Positions 34,264 to 47,513 of a stretch of DNA of 64,000 nucleotides are shown here, in pieces. The stretch's first letter is position 1, and every line of letters starts with the position of its first letter. A program made the translations under genes and the position numbers. The notes under the pieces are model-generated. The model did not search any database, was not told the origin of the DNA, and was given only the letters and a program-made list of their open reading frames with translations. The stretch is from Leucaena leucocephala (lineage: Eukaryota; Streptophyta; Magnoliopsida; Fabales; Fabaceae), in contig CM073527.1 of assembly GCA_037074615.1 (NCBI GenBank), forward strand, positions 10,132,848 to 10,196,847, given 5' to 3'.

Positions 34264-36700
34264 TGTAACATCCTAATTTTAATTCTGAACATTTGAGTAA
34301 CATTAAAGTAACATTAGAACGTAATTTATTAAGTAAATTAAGGTTTAGAATAATTCAAATATATTATTTCATATATAGAATTATAAAATTAAGAAACAAT
34401 AAAATAAGATTTAAAATTTGAAGGTAATATGTATTTATTTATGTTTATGTTGAGTTAAATTCAATTGGGTTATTTTATGGTAATTGGCAACTATTGTATT
34501 ATTATTTGAGTGTAAAGAATTTATCCAAATTATATTCTCATATAAATAGGACTTAATTATTCAAATTTTTAGATAATATTAATAATTGATAATTAATTAA
34601 GAAAATTGATTTAGATAATATTAAATGTTGAGATATGATTTAAGAGTAATTAGAAAAGAATTTTTAATTTTTAGCATTTAAAAAAATATAGAGAGAGACA
34701 ATAAAATAAAAATGAAAGGAAAAAAAGAAAAAAGAAAGAATTGGAGAAAGAGAAAATAAAAAAAATAAAAAAGAAGAGGACATACATGGTGGTTAGGAAA
34801 AAGTAAGAGAAAAATGGAAGAGAAGGAAAAAAATAAGATATATATATATTATAATGGTGTGGAACCCACACCATTATAATTATACCTCACACTCATCCCT
34901 CTCCCGACTTCATTTCATTTCCTTCTTTCTTCGTCTTTCCTCTTCTGCATCGCTGTCAGTGGCACTTCTTTTCTCCATACAAAATTACAGATATTTTGGA
35001 GCTTCATTCTTGCTCCTAAAATCTTCCAACTATACTAATTAGTTTCCAAATATTTCTTTACTCAATGAAAGTTCTTTAGAGATATAATTTTTGTTGGGAG
35101 CAAAGTAAGTTCGAAGATTAGGGCTTGAAACAAGTGTAGATTTTTAACAAATGAGAATCATAGAATTGAAAAGGTAAGTGAATACTTGCATTTAATCAGT
35201 TTAAAATTTTTCTATTTGTATTATTTAAGAGGTTTAGAGTTAAGGTTTAAATATTAGAGAGTCGAGATAATTTAATATGAAAATTTTGTTGATTGAATTT
35301 GAGTTTAATGATTGGGTTATGTTTATTAGAGATATAATTAATATTTAATCAGTTTAGATTGTGGCTAGAGCTTATAAATTAAATATGGATATTTTTATTG
35401 AAACCCTAGATTAGATAAATTGGGGATTTTGATTAAATTGAATAATTATGGGTTAATTGATTGTGCAAATAAGTTATTGAAATCAAGGAATGATGTGATT
35501 TAATATTGAAATGAATATTTAGATATTGTGAGTGAGATTTGAAAATTAGAAGTAAAAATAGGAACTTTAACTTTATGTAATTAAATTGACTATTTGTTTA
35601 GCAATTTGATTGGTGATGAAACTCAAGGTTGGGTATATTGAGTGTTAATTATAAGTTAAGGGATTTGAGAATTTTGTATAATTGGAGGATTTAGTGGTTG
35701 GTTTAAGTAAATTAAAGTTAGAGTTTGATTGAAAATTATGAATTACGCTTTTTGAGGTTGATTATGAAATGTGAAAATTGAAAATTTTGGATAAAGCTTT
35801 AAAGGTTGTAAATTTAGAATTTTTGGATTGTTTGAGAAGTTTGATGTTAAATGAGAATCTAATTAGTAGAATAAAGTTAAGACAATATAAGATTATCATT
35901 AGAATGATAATTTGAAAAATCGATAAATTGTAGTTATTTTTCTTTAGATTAAAGTGGCAAATTGTGGGATTGTATGATGGTTGGATGAAAATTTTGAAGT
36001 TATGAAGTTATTGGATGATAGAGTTGTGATTGGAATAGATAACTAAGTGATGTTATTGAGCTAATCATTTATAAATAAAATAGAATTAGAAGATAAAAGA
36101 AAATATTTATTTAAAAGTATATGTTGTATTCAATTAATAACTTATTGATACACATTTAACAAATGGTGTAGATTGACTAGTGAATTGTGAACTAAGCACA
36201 AGGCTTCTCATTTATGGTACTTTTATTAGCTTTGGTGAGAGGTAACCACTTTCTACTCATTGTGTGTGTTAATATGATGTTTGTGAGTGATTTGATATAT
36301 ATAAATCTACTGATGATGATATAATTATATTGAGAAAATTTGATTGCGAATTTTATTGAAAATGATCTTGTGGGACTTAAAGTAATTTGGAAAGTTTAAA
36401 TGGAGATTAGAAACCTGTTATATCTTGAGATTGGAATTTGAAAAAAGTTATTATTTTGAGTAAAACTCCATTATGATATTTATTGATGTTATCGATTGTT
36501 GAACTATTGAGATTTTAATTATTATGAATATCTTGAGAATTATGCATTGGGGATTGATGATGATAGAGTTATATTTGAAGTCATGTAAATTAAAAATAAT
36601 TTAAAATAAAATAAGTAATAAGATTTTAATGAGTTTTAATAAAAATGTAAAATAAAAAGGTAAGAAAAACTAATTAAAGGAAGATTACTATATACAATTT
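34264..36700 (+). repeat. Gypsy-type LTR, TGTAACATCC family (3' edge uncertain)
   Basis: Begins TGTAACATCCTAATTTT exactly where the copia frame stops, a start typical of chromovirus LTRs. It contains an AT-rich promoter-like zone at 34830-34885 with a perfect inverted repeat, then a CT-rich stretch and a GGTAAGTGAATACTTGC word seen in related LTRs. No coding, PBS or matching second LTR was found, and the right end could be anywhere from about 36.2 to 36.85 kb. Confidence 0.5.
34848..34880. promoter_or_regulatory. Perfect 15-bp-arm inverted repeat in LTR promoter zone
   Basis: ATTATAATGGTGTGG, spacer AAC, then CCACACCATTATAAT. It follows an (AT)n TATA-like run, so it would form a hairpin close to the probable transcription start. 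Confidence 0.8.
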
Positions 36701-37676
36701 TTTTTAAAAAAATTTAATTCATTAAATCTTATCATTGATTTTATTTTAGGGAAAATCCTGAGAAAATACCACAAGAATTCTGAAATTCTAAAGAGTATGC
36801 TAATATATAAAAGGAAAAATGGGTCACAAGTATCAATATGGAATTTCAACATGTTAGATATATTTGTGAGATATTATTTAGTTATCTATAGTTAAATAAG
36901 GATATTGTTTAGGATTAGATTTGAATATTATATTATCTTAGAAGAATAAATATGAGATATTAGGATTATGATAGGATTCTTGGTTTCGCATGTTAGTTTA
37001 TATTTTTAACAATATGAAGGCCCATTTGTATTTTATTCATTCGAATGATTAATAATATTATGAGGCTCTTGTCTTCCCTTTACTTTTAATCCTTCGATTC
37101 TCATAAAATATTTGTGGAACAAGATGGAACTGCCCCTTAGTAGTGGATATTAACTATATTAATAATGAAATTGACAACATGTGTAATAATTTTGACTATT
37201 TTGATATTAAGATTGACTATTCCTTTTAACAAGTTAGTGGTTCAAATAATTGGATCAGGTTATGGGGCAGTGACTAAACTAGTAATGAAATTGATACTAG
37301 GAGTAATAATTTTAACAATTTTGATAACAAGATGGACTACCCTATCTTATCCCACAACTCATGGACAGTTATGTCTTTTCCCCAGAAATATTAAAATCTC
37401 AAAATTGATAATTGTGATCAATATGTTATTTTATATATTAGCATGACTTTTTTAGAATTTCATAATTCAAATGATATTTGTTTTGGGGATTTTCCCTTTA
37501 TTTCAACTCTTTTAACTTTACACAATTCAAAATATAAATATGTTATATTAAAAATTTAAATTGTAATAATATTTTGTTAACATTTAATTGGTTCAATTGG
37601 TTGTAGTTGTTCCAACTTAACCAATAGTATAATGTTTAAACTATGAGTATGCAACCATCATAATTATTCAGAGGTA
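36701..37676. other. Unassigned AT-rich interval, possible copia LTR remnant
   Basis: No gene. From 36852 the sequence TGTTAGATATATTTGTGAG and what follows looks like the start of a copia LTR, but no partner, PBS or target duplication was seen. A 120-bp-period duplication lies at 37161-37345. The open frame 37165-37446 is a product of that repeat. Confidence 0.35.
37161..37345. repeat. 120-bp-period partial tandem duplication
   Basis: TAATGAAATTGA...GTAATAATTTT at 37163 recurs at 37283 with about 65 bases of good similarity and then divergence. Confidence 0.65.
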
Positions 37677-40600
37677 ATGAGGTTTTATCTATTGTGGGCC
37701 TACATATGGTATTTTAGATTACACAATAAACTTCAAAAAATCATAATTAATTCTAGAAAACTCAAAATGAAGTGGTTCAAAAAGCTACATGAAGATAACA
37801 TCTTAAAATTTAAGGGAAAAATAATTTCCAGACCAAATGATTCGCCAATTGATACAGTTTATTCGTTGAACTTTACTGTTTATTTGGTCAAAAACTCTAG
37901 AAACAGATTCAGGTCCCTTACTTTGGAAAATCATTTCTCTTGATATACACATCCAAATGAAACGTTCCACCTATGAATTTAAAGCTCTAGATGTGTGCTA
38001 CATGCTCCTAAAATTTCGTGAACTAATTACTTTATTTGCTAGGTCAAACTGAAGCCACAACAAAATTGCTTCAGGACCTACGTTTTTACCATTTCAGTTT
38101 CTTTTCTTTCATTTCCAATAATTGTTTCAGCACGCACAAGCCATCAAATAAGCTTCTTAACATTCATATACATCATGTACATGTGCCATAAGTATTCCAA
38201 TAGTTTCATCACATAAATGGACACCTTACATGGCATTTACATACATAGACAATTTATAGTATATGCTAAAATCTCAATACTTCACTTCCTTTCTTCCATT
38301 CTTTAGCTCTTCTCCATGCATACCTTTTCTTCATGCTTGACCTAAATTGGTTGGTTATGGGAGAGTGAGATTCTAGGGAATCTCAGTAGCAAACATTACC
38401 ACTTAAATATGCAAGATGGATGCTAATGCATGATATGTAATTTCATTAACTTTCTTTGATTAGTGACATGCCAACATGCTACAAACTTTTACATAAAGTG
38501 CATGGCCATGGAAACATGTTATTCACAATACATTCAACATCATTTATCATGTCACAACATCATTCAAATAACATATACATGTCAACACATAAGCATACCA
38601 CATCAAGCACATAAAGAGGTAAGTTCACTACCTTGCACTTAAGCTTTTCTCTTGACCTTTAGCCCTTGCTCCCTAGCTTTCCAACCATGAAGCATTTATG
38701 TCCATCACTTCCCAACATCTTCTTGTATGTTTCATGGTCCTAAACACATTCATATTCATCACATAACTCATTAGAACTCATGAACTCCAACCATGTTCAA
38801 GACTAACTTTGTTACACTCTTTATTGTCATAACTTTCTCTAATTTTCACTAATCCACTTGGCTCTTGAACCAATTGATGTCTTGACTTTACCCTACACAA
38901 TTTCATCTTTTGAATCCATTTATGAGCTTAGAATCATAAAATTCTAGCTCCTTCATGGCATGCTGTACAGAATTGAATATAAGCACACAATTCTTTCAAA
39001 AATTTTCATTTTGATTTTAATGCTTCCCATACTTGTTTCTCCACTTTACCCCACACAACTTTTCATTTTAAAACCATTTGAACCATCAAAATCATGAAAT
39101 TCCAATCACTGTTCATGCGAGTGAACAGTAACCGTAAGGAATCTCAAAGACTACAACCTTGAGATTTTAATGTTTCCAAGGTTCAAAACCTCTCCAATCC
39201 TACACAAAATCATCATACAAACTCAATGGAAGCATTAAATCATTGAAATTCAATTTCCTTCCCTCATGAACAGTGCAGACTGAATAGGGCACACCATGGC
39301 AAAGTCAAGAATATCAATTTGATTCAACAACCAACCACTTAACTAGCTTGTTTAAGCTTCAATCATGTGTTTCTAACTTTAATTTATTCTTTCCCCTTTC
39401 CTTTAAGGTCTTTGGGCAGCACCACCCCTTAGAGAAAACTCAACTTTTATCCCATCAAAACCCTAAGTTCAAGCTCCCAAATCAAAGGAAAATAAGCTAG
39501 GAGAGATTGCTTACCTTTAATCTCTAGCTTGCTTGAACTTTGGAACCTTGAATCTTCTTTGTCTTGGCTTGAGTTTCCATTTTGCAAGAGTTTCCCCAAG
39601 GGTCCATGAAGCTACGGTTTGCTGCAGAATGAGGGGGTATTTATAGCCAACATCTAAGAAAAATGAATGGCCAAGATTGATTTGGTTACTATTTGATCTG
39701 AAGACCCACATTTAATCTTGGATTTAATTTTTTCATAAAATAATAATTATGACATCATGTGGACAGCTCAAGGAGTTAGGTGGCGTGCTCATAGTGTAAG
39801 GAACCTTCTGGAGAAATTCCAGTCCAATCTGGTACCGATCAGTGCAGTTTCACAACAACCGGACTGTATTCTGTTCCTAATTTTTTATAATATACCAGGA
39901 TATGTATTCTATCCTGAAAATTAATGTATAGGCTTCTCATACCATTGAAAATGTTAGACTGAGTATTTATTTTCCATCCATCCCTTGGGAATGACCAAAA
40001 TACCCTTGGTGTCCTTTCTTGCACTGTACTGACCCTAAGGGCATAATTGTCATTTCACCCCTTCTTGTACTGCCTCAGGGCATATATTGGCTCAACTAAT
40101 CATATTTATACCATGTGCCACGTTTTTAGCCTGTCCCAGATGACCAAAATGACCTCCATCCATCACTGGTACAATATGGGCATCCAGGGGTATTTTCGTA
40201 ATTTCGCACTTATCCTGGACTGCTATGTACTCTGGCCCATTTAACTGTCTAGTCATCACATTGGGCCTTGGTTTGGGCTTATTGCCTTTATGCCCTTTAT
40301 GGCACAAATCCCAAGACACCTCTCCCGATCCTATTTATCGGGTATTCTATTTTACCATAAAATCCCGTAAGAATTCTACAGGATTCCTTTTCTGACTCTG
40401 TTAGTTTGATAAATTCATATATTAAATATAAGAATTTACAGTAAAGTTTCATCTGATTATGAGATATGAAAAATACTGCAATAATTCCTGCTGACTTCAG
40501 GAATTTATATCAATTAATCGGGACCTCAAATCAAAATTCTATGTTGCGTTAAACTGACCGGAATAATTATGTCTATCTACTGGTAAAATTTGAGTCTGAT

Positions 40601-40879
40601 CTGATTCCGGGCATTTTTGGCCTGTTTTGGCTCAACTTTTCCATAATTACATTTGGATTACATTTAGGTCCCTAAACTTTTAAAAATTACCACTTTAGGC
40701 CCAAATCTTGTTTCTACTTTAACTTTTGGCCTTTAACATTTTCTACTCTGCGTTTTAGTCCTTCTCCTTCTTCAGGACTCATATAACCTTTATTATTCCT
40801 TCTTATCTTCATCATAATCCTTTCTAAACCTCTTTCCACTATCAGTACTATACAGATAGGGAAAAATTAGGATATGACA
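37677..40879 (-). repeat. Gypsy-type solo LTR, minus orientation (left edge approximate)
   Basis: Its minus-strand start at 40879 reads TGTCATATCCTAATTTTTC, as in the LARD LTRs and the LTR at 47514-50735. The two minus LTRs align along most of their length (for example GATATACACATCCAAATGA at about 37945 and 47869; GACCTACGTTTTTACCATTTCAG in both). The promoter TATAAATA is at 39638-39645 on the minus strand. The left end cannot be placed exactly; no target duplication partner for CTTAG (40880-40884) was found. Confidence 0.7.
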
Positions 40880-40949
40880 CTTAGCACTAAATCTCAAAAT
40901 CTTCACTTCCTTATCTCCCTTTTCGATATAACCAATGTGGTTGTTGTGA

Positions 40950-42035
40950 AGGATGAAGGAGACCAATTGAGGATAAGGGATAAGAGTGACCTTGGATTGT
41001 CATAGTGAAAGTTTATAATTCCACTATAAATCAAAGTATATATGTTGATCATTTCTCCACTGATAATTCTAGCTAGCAAAAGATAATCATCTCAATTAAG
41101 CTAATTAAAACTCTCTGACTTATTGACCATACTTCTAGAGTAAATGTAGTGAATTATCCTATGATAACCACACATGTCTTTGGAGACAAACATTAAATCT
41201 TCAATAAAGTTTTCACTCAACATAAAAACTTTGTAAATGTCCTTGAGTGATAGTACAGGTCCTTTCTCATGATGATATGTTATAAACACAAGATTAATTA
41301 TATCACCATCTAGCCTTAATTCCTTGTCTCTTAACTCAGTGTTGAGGTAACTCTATCAATTTTCCATCCTCATTTACCTCATTATGAATCTTCATGATAT
41401 GGTACAATCTTTTTACTACCTCAGGGCTATAAGACAAATTAATCCCTAACTAATTTTTATAATACTTCATGGGATTAGATATGTTTAATTGGGTTTTGTC
41501 ATTATATTTCAAGTAGTCTAAGTCCATATAGACTACAGGACAGAAGTCCCTATCAGCAAACTTTAACTTATATTTCCCTTTGTTTACTCCTTTGTCTAAG
41601 TGTCCCATGGGTAATTCTTTATAACCAGGAATAAAAGTAGGAGTAGAAATAGGAGCGGAAGTACCTTAAGAGGAATCAAAATTTTCTCTCCTAGCAGTTT
41701 GTTTCTTCCTCTAATCAGATGGAGTAGGTTAAGAAGAAATTCCCACATTGAGGGTAGCATTGACCTCTTGATTGGTGTTGTCATCAGAGTAGGTGTTTTC
41801 TAACCTAGATTCTTCATGCACAATAAGCAATATGTGCCTTTTCCTCTTTGAAGTGGGCTGCTGTGAGCTCTGCTTTGTTTCAAACTACAGAGAAATGGAG
41901 TCTCATGGTAGAGGAACAACATCTTTCTTGACTTTAAGCCTAAATGAGGGTGATTTTGTCTTGGAAGAAGTCACTTGTTTCTTCCCTTTACTGCTTTCAC
42001 TTCCTACATCTGTATTCTTTGTCTTCACCATTGTA
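40950..42035 (-). pseudogene. Broken ORF downstream of Sirevirus pol (env-like position, unknown)
   Basis: Minus-strand frames can be followed from an ATG at 42033 (MVKTKNTDVGSESSKGKKQ, a Ser/Lys-rich start) with at least three breaks to about 40950, including KELRLDGDIINLVFITYHHE and ENFIEDLMFVSKDMCGYHRI. I do not recognise a domain with confidence. Sireviruses often carry an env-like ORF after pol in the same orientation, and this lies in that position; a fragment of another element is equally possible. Confidence 0.4.
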
Positions 42036-42239
42036 TGAACAATTGCGAATAGAGATGGTAAGAAAATTTGTGAATGAAGAGAGGTTGAGAGGTTAGGAGG
42101 AAGATTTGGAAGGTTTAAAGGACGAATTTAAGGTTGGAGAATGGTTAGATAAGTTTCAGTTATAGAGAGTAGAGAGATTTTTTGAAATGGGGTTCAATGA
42201 ACTAATACAATAATGGTCATATTTTGCCTTTATAACTAA

Positions 42240-42683
42240 TAATCTTTTTATAAGCACTTCGATAACGACCCTTTTTGAAGTGATTAGTATCGATAAAAAT
42301 CTTTCACACATTCAGCTTATTTATCGAAGGACTTTTGGATAAGTGCTCTTATCAAATAGCCCTTTTGGTAAATGTTTGTATTTATCAAAGATCAAAGATC
42401 AATACCTAAAAGTTAAAATTTTTTAATCTTATTTATCGAAACCTTTATCGATATGATAGTTTATCGACAAATGGTTCGATAAATCTTACCATTCAGTAGA
42501 AAAGGTTTCATCAAAGAATTTGCTACATTTTTAAAAGGTCTTATCGAAAAGACCATTTATCCAAGTCTTCTTTGATGAATCTATGAATTCTTCAGTTATT
42601 CCAAACTCCTATTTATCAATGTCCTTTTCAATCAACCCTCCTAGTGTTATTCAATAAATTATATCATCATCAAAACATGGACA
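42240..42683. repeat. TTATCGATAA-rich tract (left)
   Basis: More than a dozen TTATCGA/TCGATAA/TTATCAA words at short irregular intervals. On the minus strand it opens TGTCCATGTTTTGATGATGATA (from 42683), which resembles the start of SIRE-type LTRs; it may be the beginning of the 3' LTR or a pol-env spacer. Confidence 0.5.
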
Positions 42684-42717
42684 TGAAATTTATCAAAAAA
42701 ATCAGTTTAGAAATATC

Positions 42718-43063
42718 TTACAATTCATTGGGATTTACCATTCCCAATTCTCTTCCTACATAATTGATTTGTTCTTTTGCCATAGGTTTTGTGAAAATAT
42801 CAGCTAGTTGCATTTGAGTTGGGATGAATTCTACTCTGATATCTTTCTTTCGAACATGATCTCTGATAAAGTGATGTCTTATATCAATACACTTGGTTCT
42901 TGAGTGAAGTATTAGATTCTTTGATAAGTCAATGGTACTTGTATTCTCACAAATAATTGGTATCTCCTTGAATTGAATTCCCAAGTCTTGTAGCTATTGT
43001 TTTAGACATCTAGAGTACAACAACTTTCCACATCTATATACTCAGCTTCTATTGAAGATATAG
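42718..43063 (-). pseudogene. Sirevirus-like RNase H, C-terminal part
   Basis: The frame 42984-42718 carries IQFKEIPIICENTSTIDLSKN, TKCIDIRHHFIRDHV and LADIFTKPM, the end of copia RNase H. Right of it SISSIEAEYIDV is readable, with a break, up to the LTR insertion at 43063. Confidence 0.85.
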
Positions 43064-45840
43064 TGTCATATCCTAATTTTTAGGTCTAGAAGCTCAGTAT
43101 ATAGCCTGAAAGAGGTAGGTTATAGGCCTTAGTGAGTAGAAGTCCCATAAGTATATAAATGATGTTTAGGGACTAAATTGTAAATAATAAAAGTTTAGGG
43201 ACTAGATTGTAAATAATGAGTCTTTGGGGATATAATGGTCATTTTGAAGAAAGAGAGGAACTAAACTGGAAAGTCTAAAAGTCTCAAGGCCAAAAATGAA
43301 AGTATATACAATTTGTGAGCTATTAAGTGTAATTATAAAAAGTTAAGGGACTACAGTGTAATTTCTAAAAGTTTCCAAGGGCAAAATGGTAATTATAGAA
43401 AGTTGAGTTAGAAAAGGCTTACAACTACCAAGAAGCATCTTAGTCCCAAAATTCATGAATAGATAGAGAATGTTATGCTGGTTAATCTAGCATGATACAT
43501 AAATTTTATTGGAGTTCCAAATAGATGATATTTATCTAATAATCTGAAAGTTATCTAAAATTTTTATCAGATCTTTTGGACCTCATATATAAGTAAAAAA
43601 GTTATAAGATAGTGTGTCTTGTAAAGCTAGAGGTTAGAAAACTGAAGAATCCCTTAAAGGAGTTTTGTAGGAAAAGTTATTCACGTTTTAGTAAATTTTG
43701 ATGGGAGTTTGTGAACGCCTGATATCCGATTCTAAAACTTAAGCAGTAAGCAAGTTTAGACTGAATGAGCTCAGATGATGTCATAGAGAAGCCCATGATG
43801 ATGCCAAGTGAGAGCCAATCCCATGATATCAGTCTATCGGATAAATGGGCTAGTGTCCATAAATATCTAGAAAAAGATGTAAAATGACAAAAATACCCCT
43901 ATTTTATAAAATAATTAAAGAATGAGCGAAGGGTATTTTGGCCATTTGATTAAGGTTAGACAGTCAAGGAAGGTTATCTGGATAGATGACCAGGGTCAGG
44001 AAATACTCTGGAAAGGTGTGAAAAGATAATAATGGCCCTAGAGTTATTAGAGAGGAACTAAGGGTATTTTGGTAATTTGCTAAGGGTTATTTCTTAGGAA
44101 TCGAGCTACCAGAGTTCTTATGCTTGGTTAGAGACCCAAGATGGCATTCTAAGATGTCCAAAACTGTGGCTCAAGAGTTATGTGGGTCCAAGTGCATTAA
44201 AATAATATTTTAGTGATTTTCAATAAAGCATAGTTACCTTGTAAGAGATAGAATTGGGGAAAGTGATCAGATAAAGCTTTAGACTCATCCAGAACCATGA
44301 GGTGACATGAAAGGAGTCCTCATGGGACCCACAAAGTGCCACATGGCATGAGTTTAGGGAAAGAAGAAAAAGCTAAGGACACGTGGGATGATCTCAGCTG
44401 TTCAATCTGGGAAACGACTATGGAATTCTCTAGAAGCGTTTAGTCAGCTGGTGAGGTATCCCAAGGGCCCCACCATTGTGCCACCTAAATATGTGAGGTG
44501 TACATGGATGATGTCATTTTGATTAGTCATCTAAGATGATGATGCCATCTTGATGATGCAGGTGAAGCTTCTTGAGAAAGCTAAACGATCTAAGCTAGTC
44601 ATCGCGATTCTATCTGAGCCGTCCATTACACCTCCATTCAACTATAAATACCCCCACCCCCTCAAGGTGAATCACGGCCAAGATCCAAGAAAGAAGAAAA
44701 AAGAAGAGAGAGAAAGAGAGAAAGGAAGGAAAAAGAAGGAGTTCTGGCTGAGTTAGGAGCAATCCAAAGAGCTTAGGGAATTGACAAGCTTAGGAATAAA
44801 GTAAGTAATTTATTTTAGTCTTTACTCTAATAAATTAGAGGATTGTTCTTATGAATTTAATAGTTAGAATAGAAAAATATCTCTCTCTTGATAAGGTTAG
44901 CCATGGATAAAAAGAAAGTTAGGAGATTGTCAAATTAAGGGTATTACCTCAAGTTAAGCATGAGTTAAGTAGAGCTATACTAGATAGGATAATAATGAAG
45001 CTATTATTATGCTATGTATAGGCTCTAACCTATGAAAAAAGGAACCTTAGAGGAAAGGCTAAGAGCTAGAGGAAAGGCTATATGTCAGGTAGTAAACTTA
45101 CCTAAACTTGTATGTATTGAATGTATGGTTGTTGGTGTTATGGCTTAATTGGTGTTATTCATATGTAAATGTTAAAGCTCTATGCTATGATTAATTTGGC
45201 CAATTGTATTTCATATGTTACATGGAATCATGCACATTATATTATGTTGACACAATCACAAGCAAGCGCTAATACCAAGCATTAATGCATACATTATTTA
45301 GTACCATTTACTACTGAGATTTTCCCAAAAATCCCACCCCTTCCATATCAATCCAATCATAGCAGGTCTTCTCAAGATGGAGGAGATGAAGATTCATGAA
45401 GAGAAGTTAAGAATTATTTAGCATGATTGATATGTGATTGATGTATATTATGCATATGTATGCAAAGTTGTACTAAAATTTGCCACTATGAACAGTAACT
45501 CATGGTGAGTCAGTGGCAATTGAACTATAATTAAAAATAGTAAACATTTGAATAAATATATGATATTTTACCCGTAAATAGTAGACATACCAGTCTTCAA
45601 TTTGATATATAGAATGTCTTATTTGGATGTCTACACATGGAGATATGATTTTTGTTAAAGTTGGGATGGTGAATCAGGGGAAGGACGCTTGATGAAAAAT
45701 AAACTTTGAGCGTTGACTGACATTGATTTGGTCAAGGCATGGTCAACGAGTTATTTTTCCTAAAAGAGAATTAAGTTAGCTTCATGTAGCAATTTGAACC
45801 ACTTCATTTCTATTTTTCTAGATTTAATTATATTTTTTGA
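43064..45840 (+). repeat. Gypsy-type LTR inserted in Sirevirus RNase H
   Basis: Starts TGTCATATCCTAATTTTTAGG at 43064 and runs to about 45840, where the Sirevirus frame (FSKK, cysteine block GCKTDKK) resumes. TATAAATA at 44643-44650 is followed by CCCCCACCCCC. It is the same LTR type as 60493-62902 but in the other orientation. The 3' end is not clean: no CA end with a TATAG duplication is seen, so the last 100 or more bases may be deleted. Confidence 0.75.
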
Positions 45841-47333
45841 ACAGTGTATTACTTCTTACTAAATCAAGAAACAAGACAATCACTAAGAAATTAACATTAT
45901 CTATTAGTGCCTTTTTTTATCAGTCTTGCAACCAACATGATCTAAAAAGAGTAGGCTACCAAGAATTTTCCACCTGTCTGAATATTCTCTTCATAACTTC
46001 AACATGAAATTCTTTGAGTGCAGCTTAATATCTTGCACACATGAATACACTGAATTAGATATCTGGTCTTCTTACTGTTAGAGATAAAATATATCTAATC
46101 ATTGCACGATATTCTATGATATTGAATTCTTTCCCTTTCTCATCTATATCTAGTTCAATTATTGAGCTTATTAGTGCAGTCATGCTTTTGGCTTGATCAA
46201 TCTCCAACTTCTTTAGAAGTTCCTTGAGATACTTTGAGAAATGAATATGCTATTATTCTTTTGCTTGATTTGTAATCTAAGAAAGAAATTGAGTTCTCCT
46301 AACAATGACATCTCAAATTTTCCCTACATTATCTTGGCAAACTCTTAACAAAGATCCTCATTAGTAGCACTGAATATTATATCATCAATATAAATTTGAA
46401 CTACTATTAAATCTTGTTTATTTCTTTTTATAAAAGTGTTATATCTACTTTTCCTCTTTTAAAGCTTTTCTCTAAAAGAAAATTACTAATGCATTCATAC
46501 CAAGCTCTTGGAGATTGCTTTAAACTATATAAAGCCTTTTTCAATTTATAAATATGATCAGGATATATTAAACTTTCAAAACTATGGGTTGATTAACATA
46601 AACTTTCTCCATAATATAACCATTGAGAGAAGCACTTTTGACATCCACTTTATAAAACGTAAAATCTTTTTTACAGGTAAAGGTAAGAGTACTAATTATA
46701 GCGTTTTACAACAAGTATAGCCTTATTTCTTAGGATAATTGCATATCATCAAGCTTATTCTTGAATATCCATTTAGTTCCTATAACTAGGTGGCCATTAT
46801 GATTGGGTACCAACTCCCAAACTTGATTATGCTCAAATTGATTTAGCTCTTCTTGCATAGCTTCTATCTAGAATGTATTTGTTAGAGCTTCATCAACATT
46901 AGTGGGTTCAATATTTGAAATAAATACAGCGAATCATACTTCATTGAACACTTGTCTCTAGGTTTTTACCCTTTCATTGACTTCACCAATGACCCCATAT
47001 AAAGGATAACCCTTGATATTGTTTCAGGCTTTAGGTTGGCTATTATCTATTTGAGAAAATGTTTCATTAGGTTTTTTTATATTTTTAAAATTTGGTTATG
47101 CTTGACTTTTGTCAACACAAATTTTTAAATTTTTGAATAATCTCAACATCATCTTTAAAAGGTTTTGAAATTGACTATATTTCAACAAAAACGACATGAA
47201 TAGACTATTCTATAGTAAAAGTTCTTTTGTTGAAAATTTTGTAGCCTTTGTTATAATTAGAATATACGAGAAATAAACCTTCATTAGATTTTGAATCAAA
47301 TTTACCTAGATTCTCCTTCTTATCGTTATGTAT
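45841..47333 (-). pseudogene. Sirevirus-like reverse transcriptase, heavily broken
   Basis: No long frame survives, but the translation follows copia RT in order: EELNQFEHNQVWELVPNH (about 46850), IYIDDIIFSATNEDLC (catalytic box, about 46390), GKFEMSLLGE, KYLKELLKKLEIDQAKSMT, then DEKGKEFNIIEYRAMI and the RPDI-like block. To the right it joins integrase C-terminal sequence (NLGKFDSKSNEGLFLVYS) at 47233-47310. Confidence 0.75.
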
Positions 47334-47484
47334 TGTAGAGATATTATAAAATATATAAATATCCCACAATTAGTATATAAGATAAGATATGATATTATTT
47401 CATTAATATCTAGGATCATTTATTGTGTGTATATATCCCTTCTGAATATCAATAAAGTACAAATATTATTCATCTTAAATAACA
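47334..47484 (+). repeat. Plus-strand copia, left LTR
   Basis: 151 bases, about 20 more than the right LTR because of an AT-rich expansion after the first few bases. It ends AAATAACA like the right LTR. Confidence 0.75.
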
Positions 47485-47513
47485 TGCCATTAGATCCTAC
47501 AGCGATCATCACT

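Noticed and set aside
34671..35042. Opposed frames at 34671-34874 (-) and 34854-35042 (+) starting with similar peptides
   Set aside because: The likeness is produced by the perfect inverted repeat at 34848-34880; the rest is low complexity.
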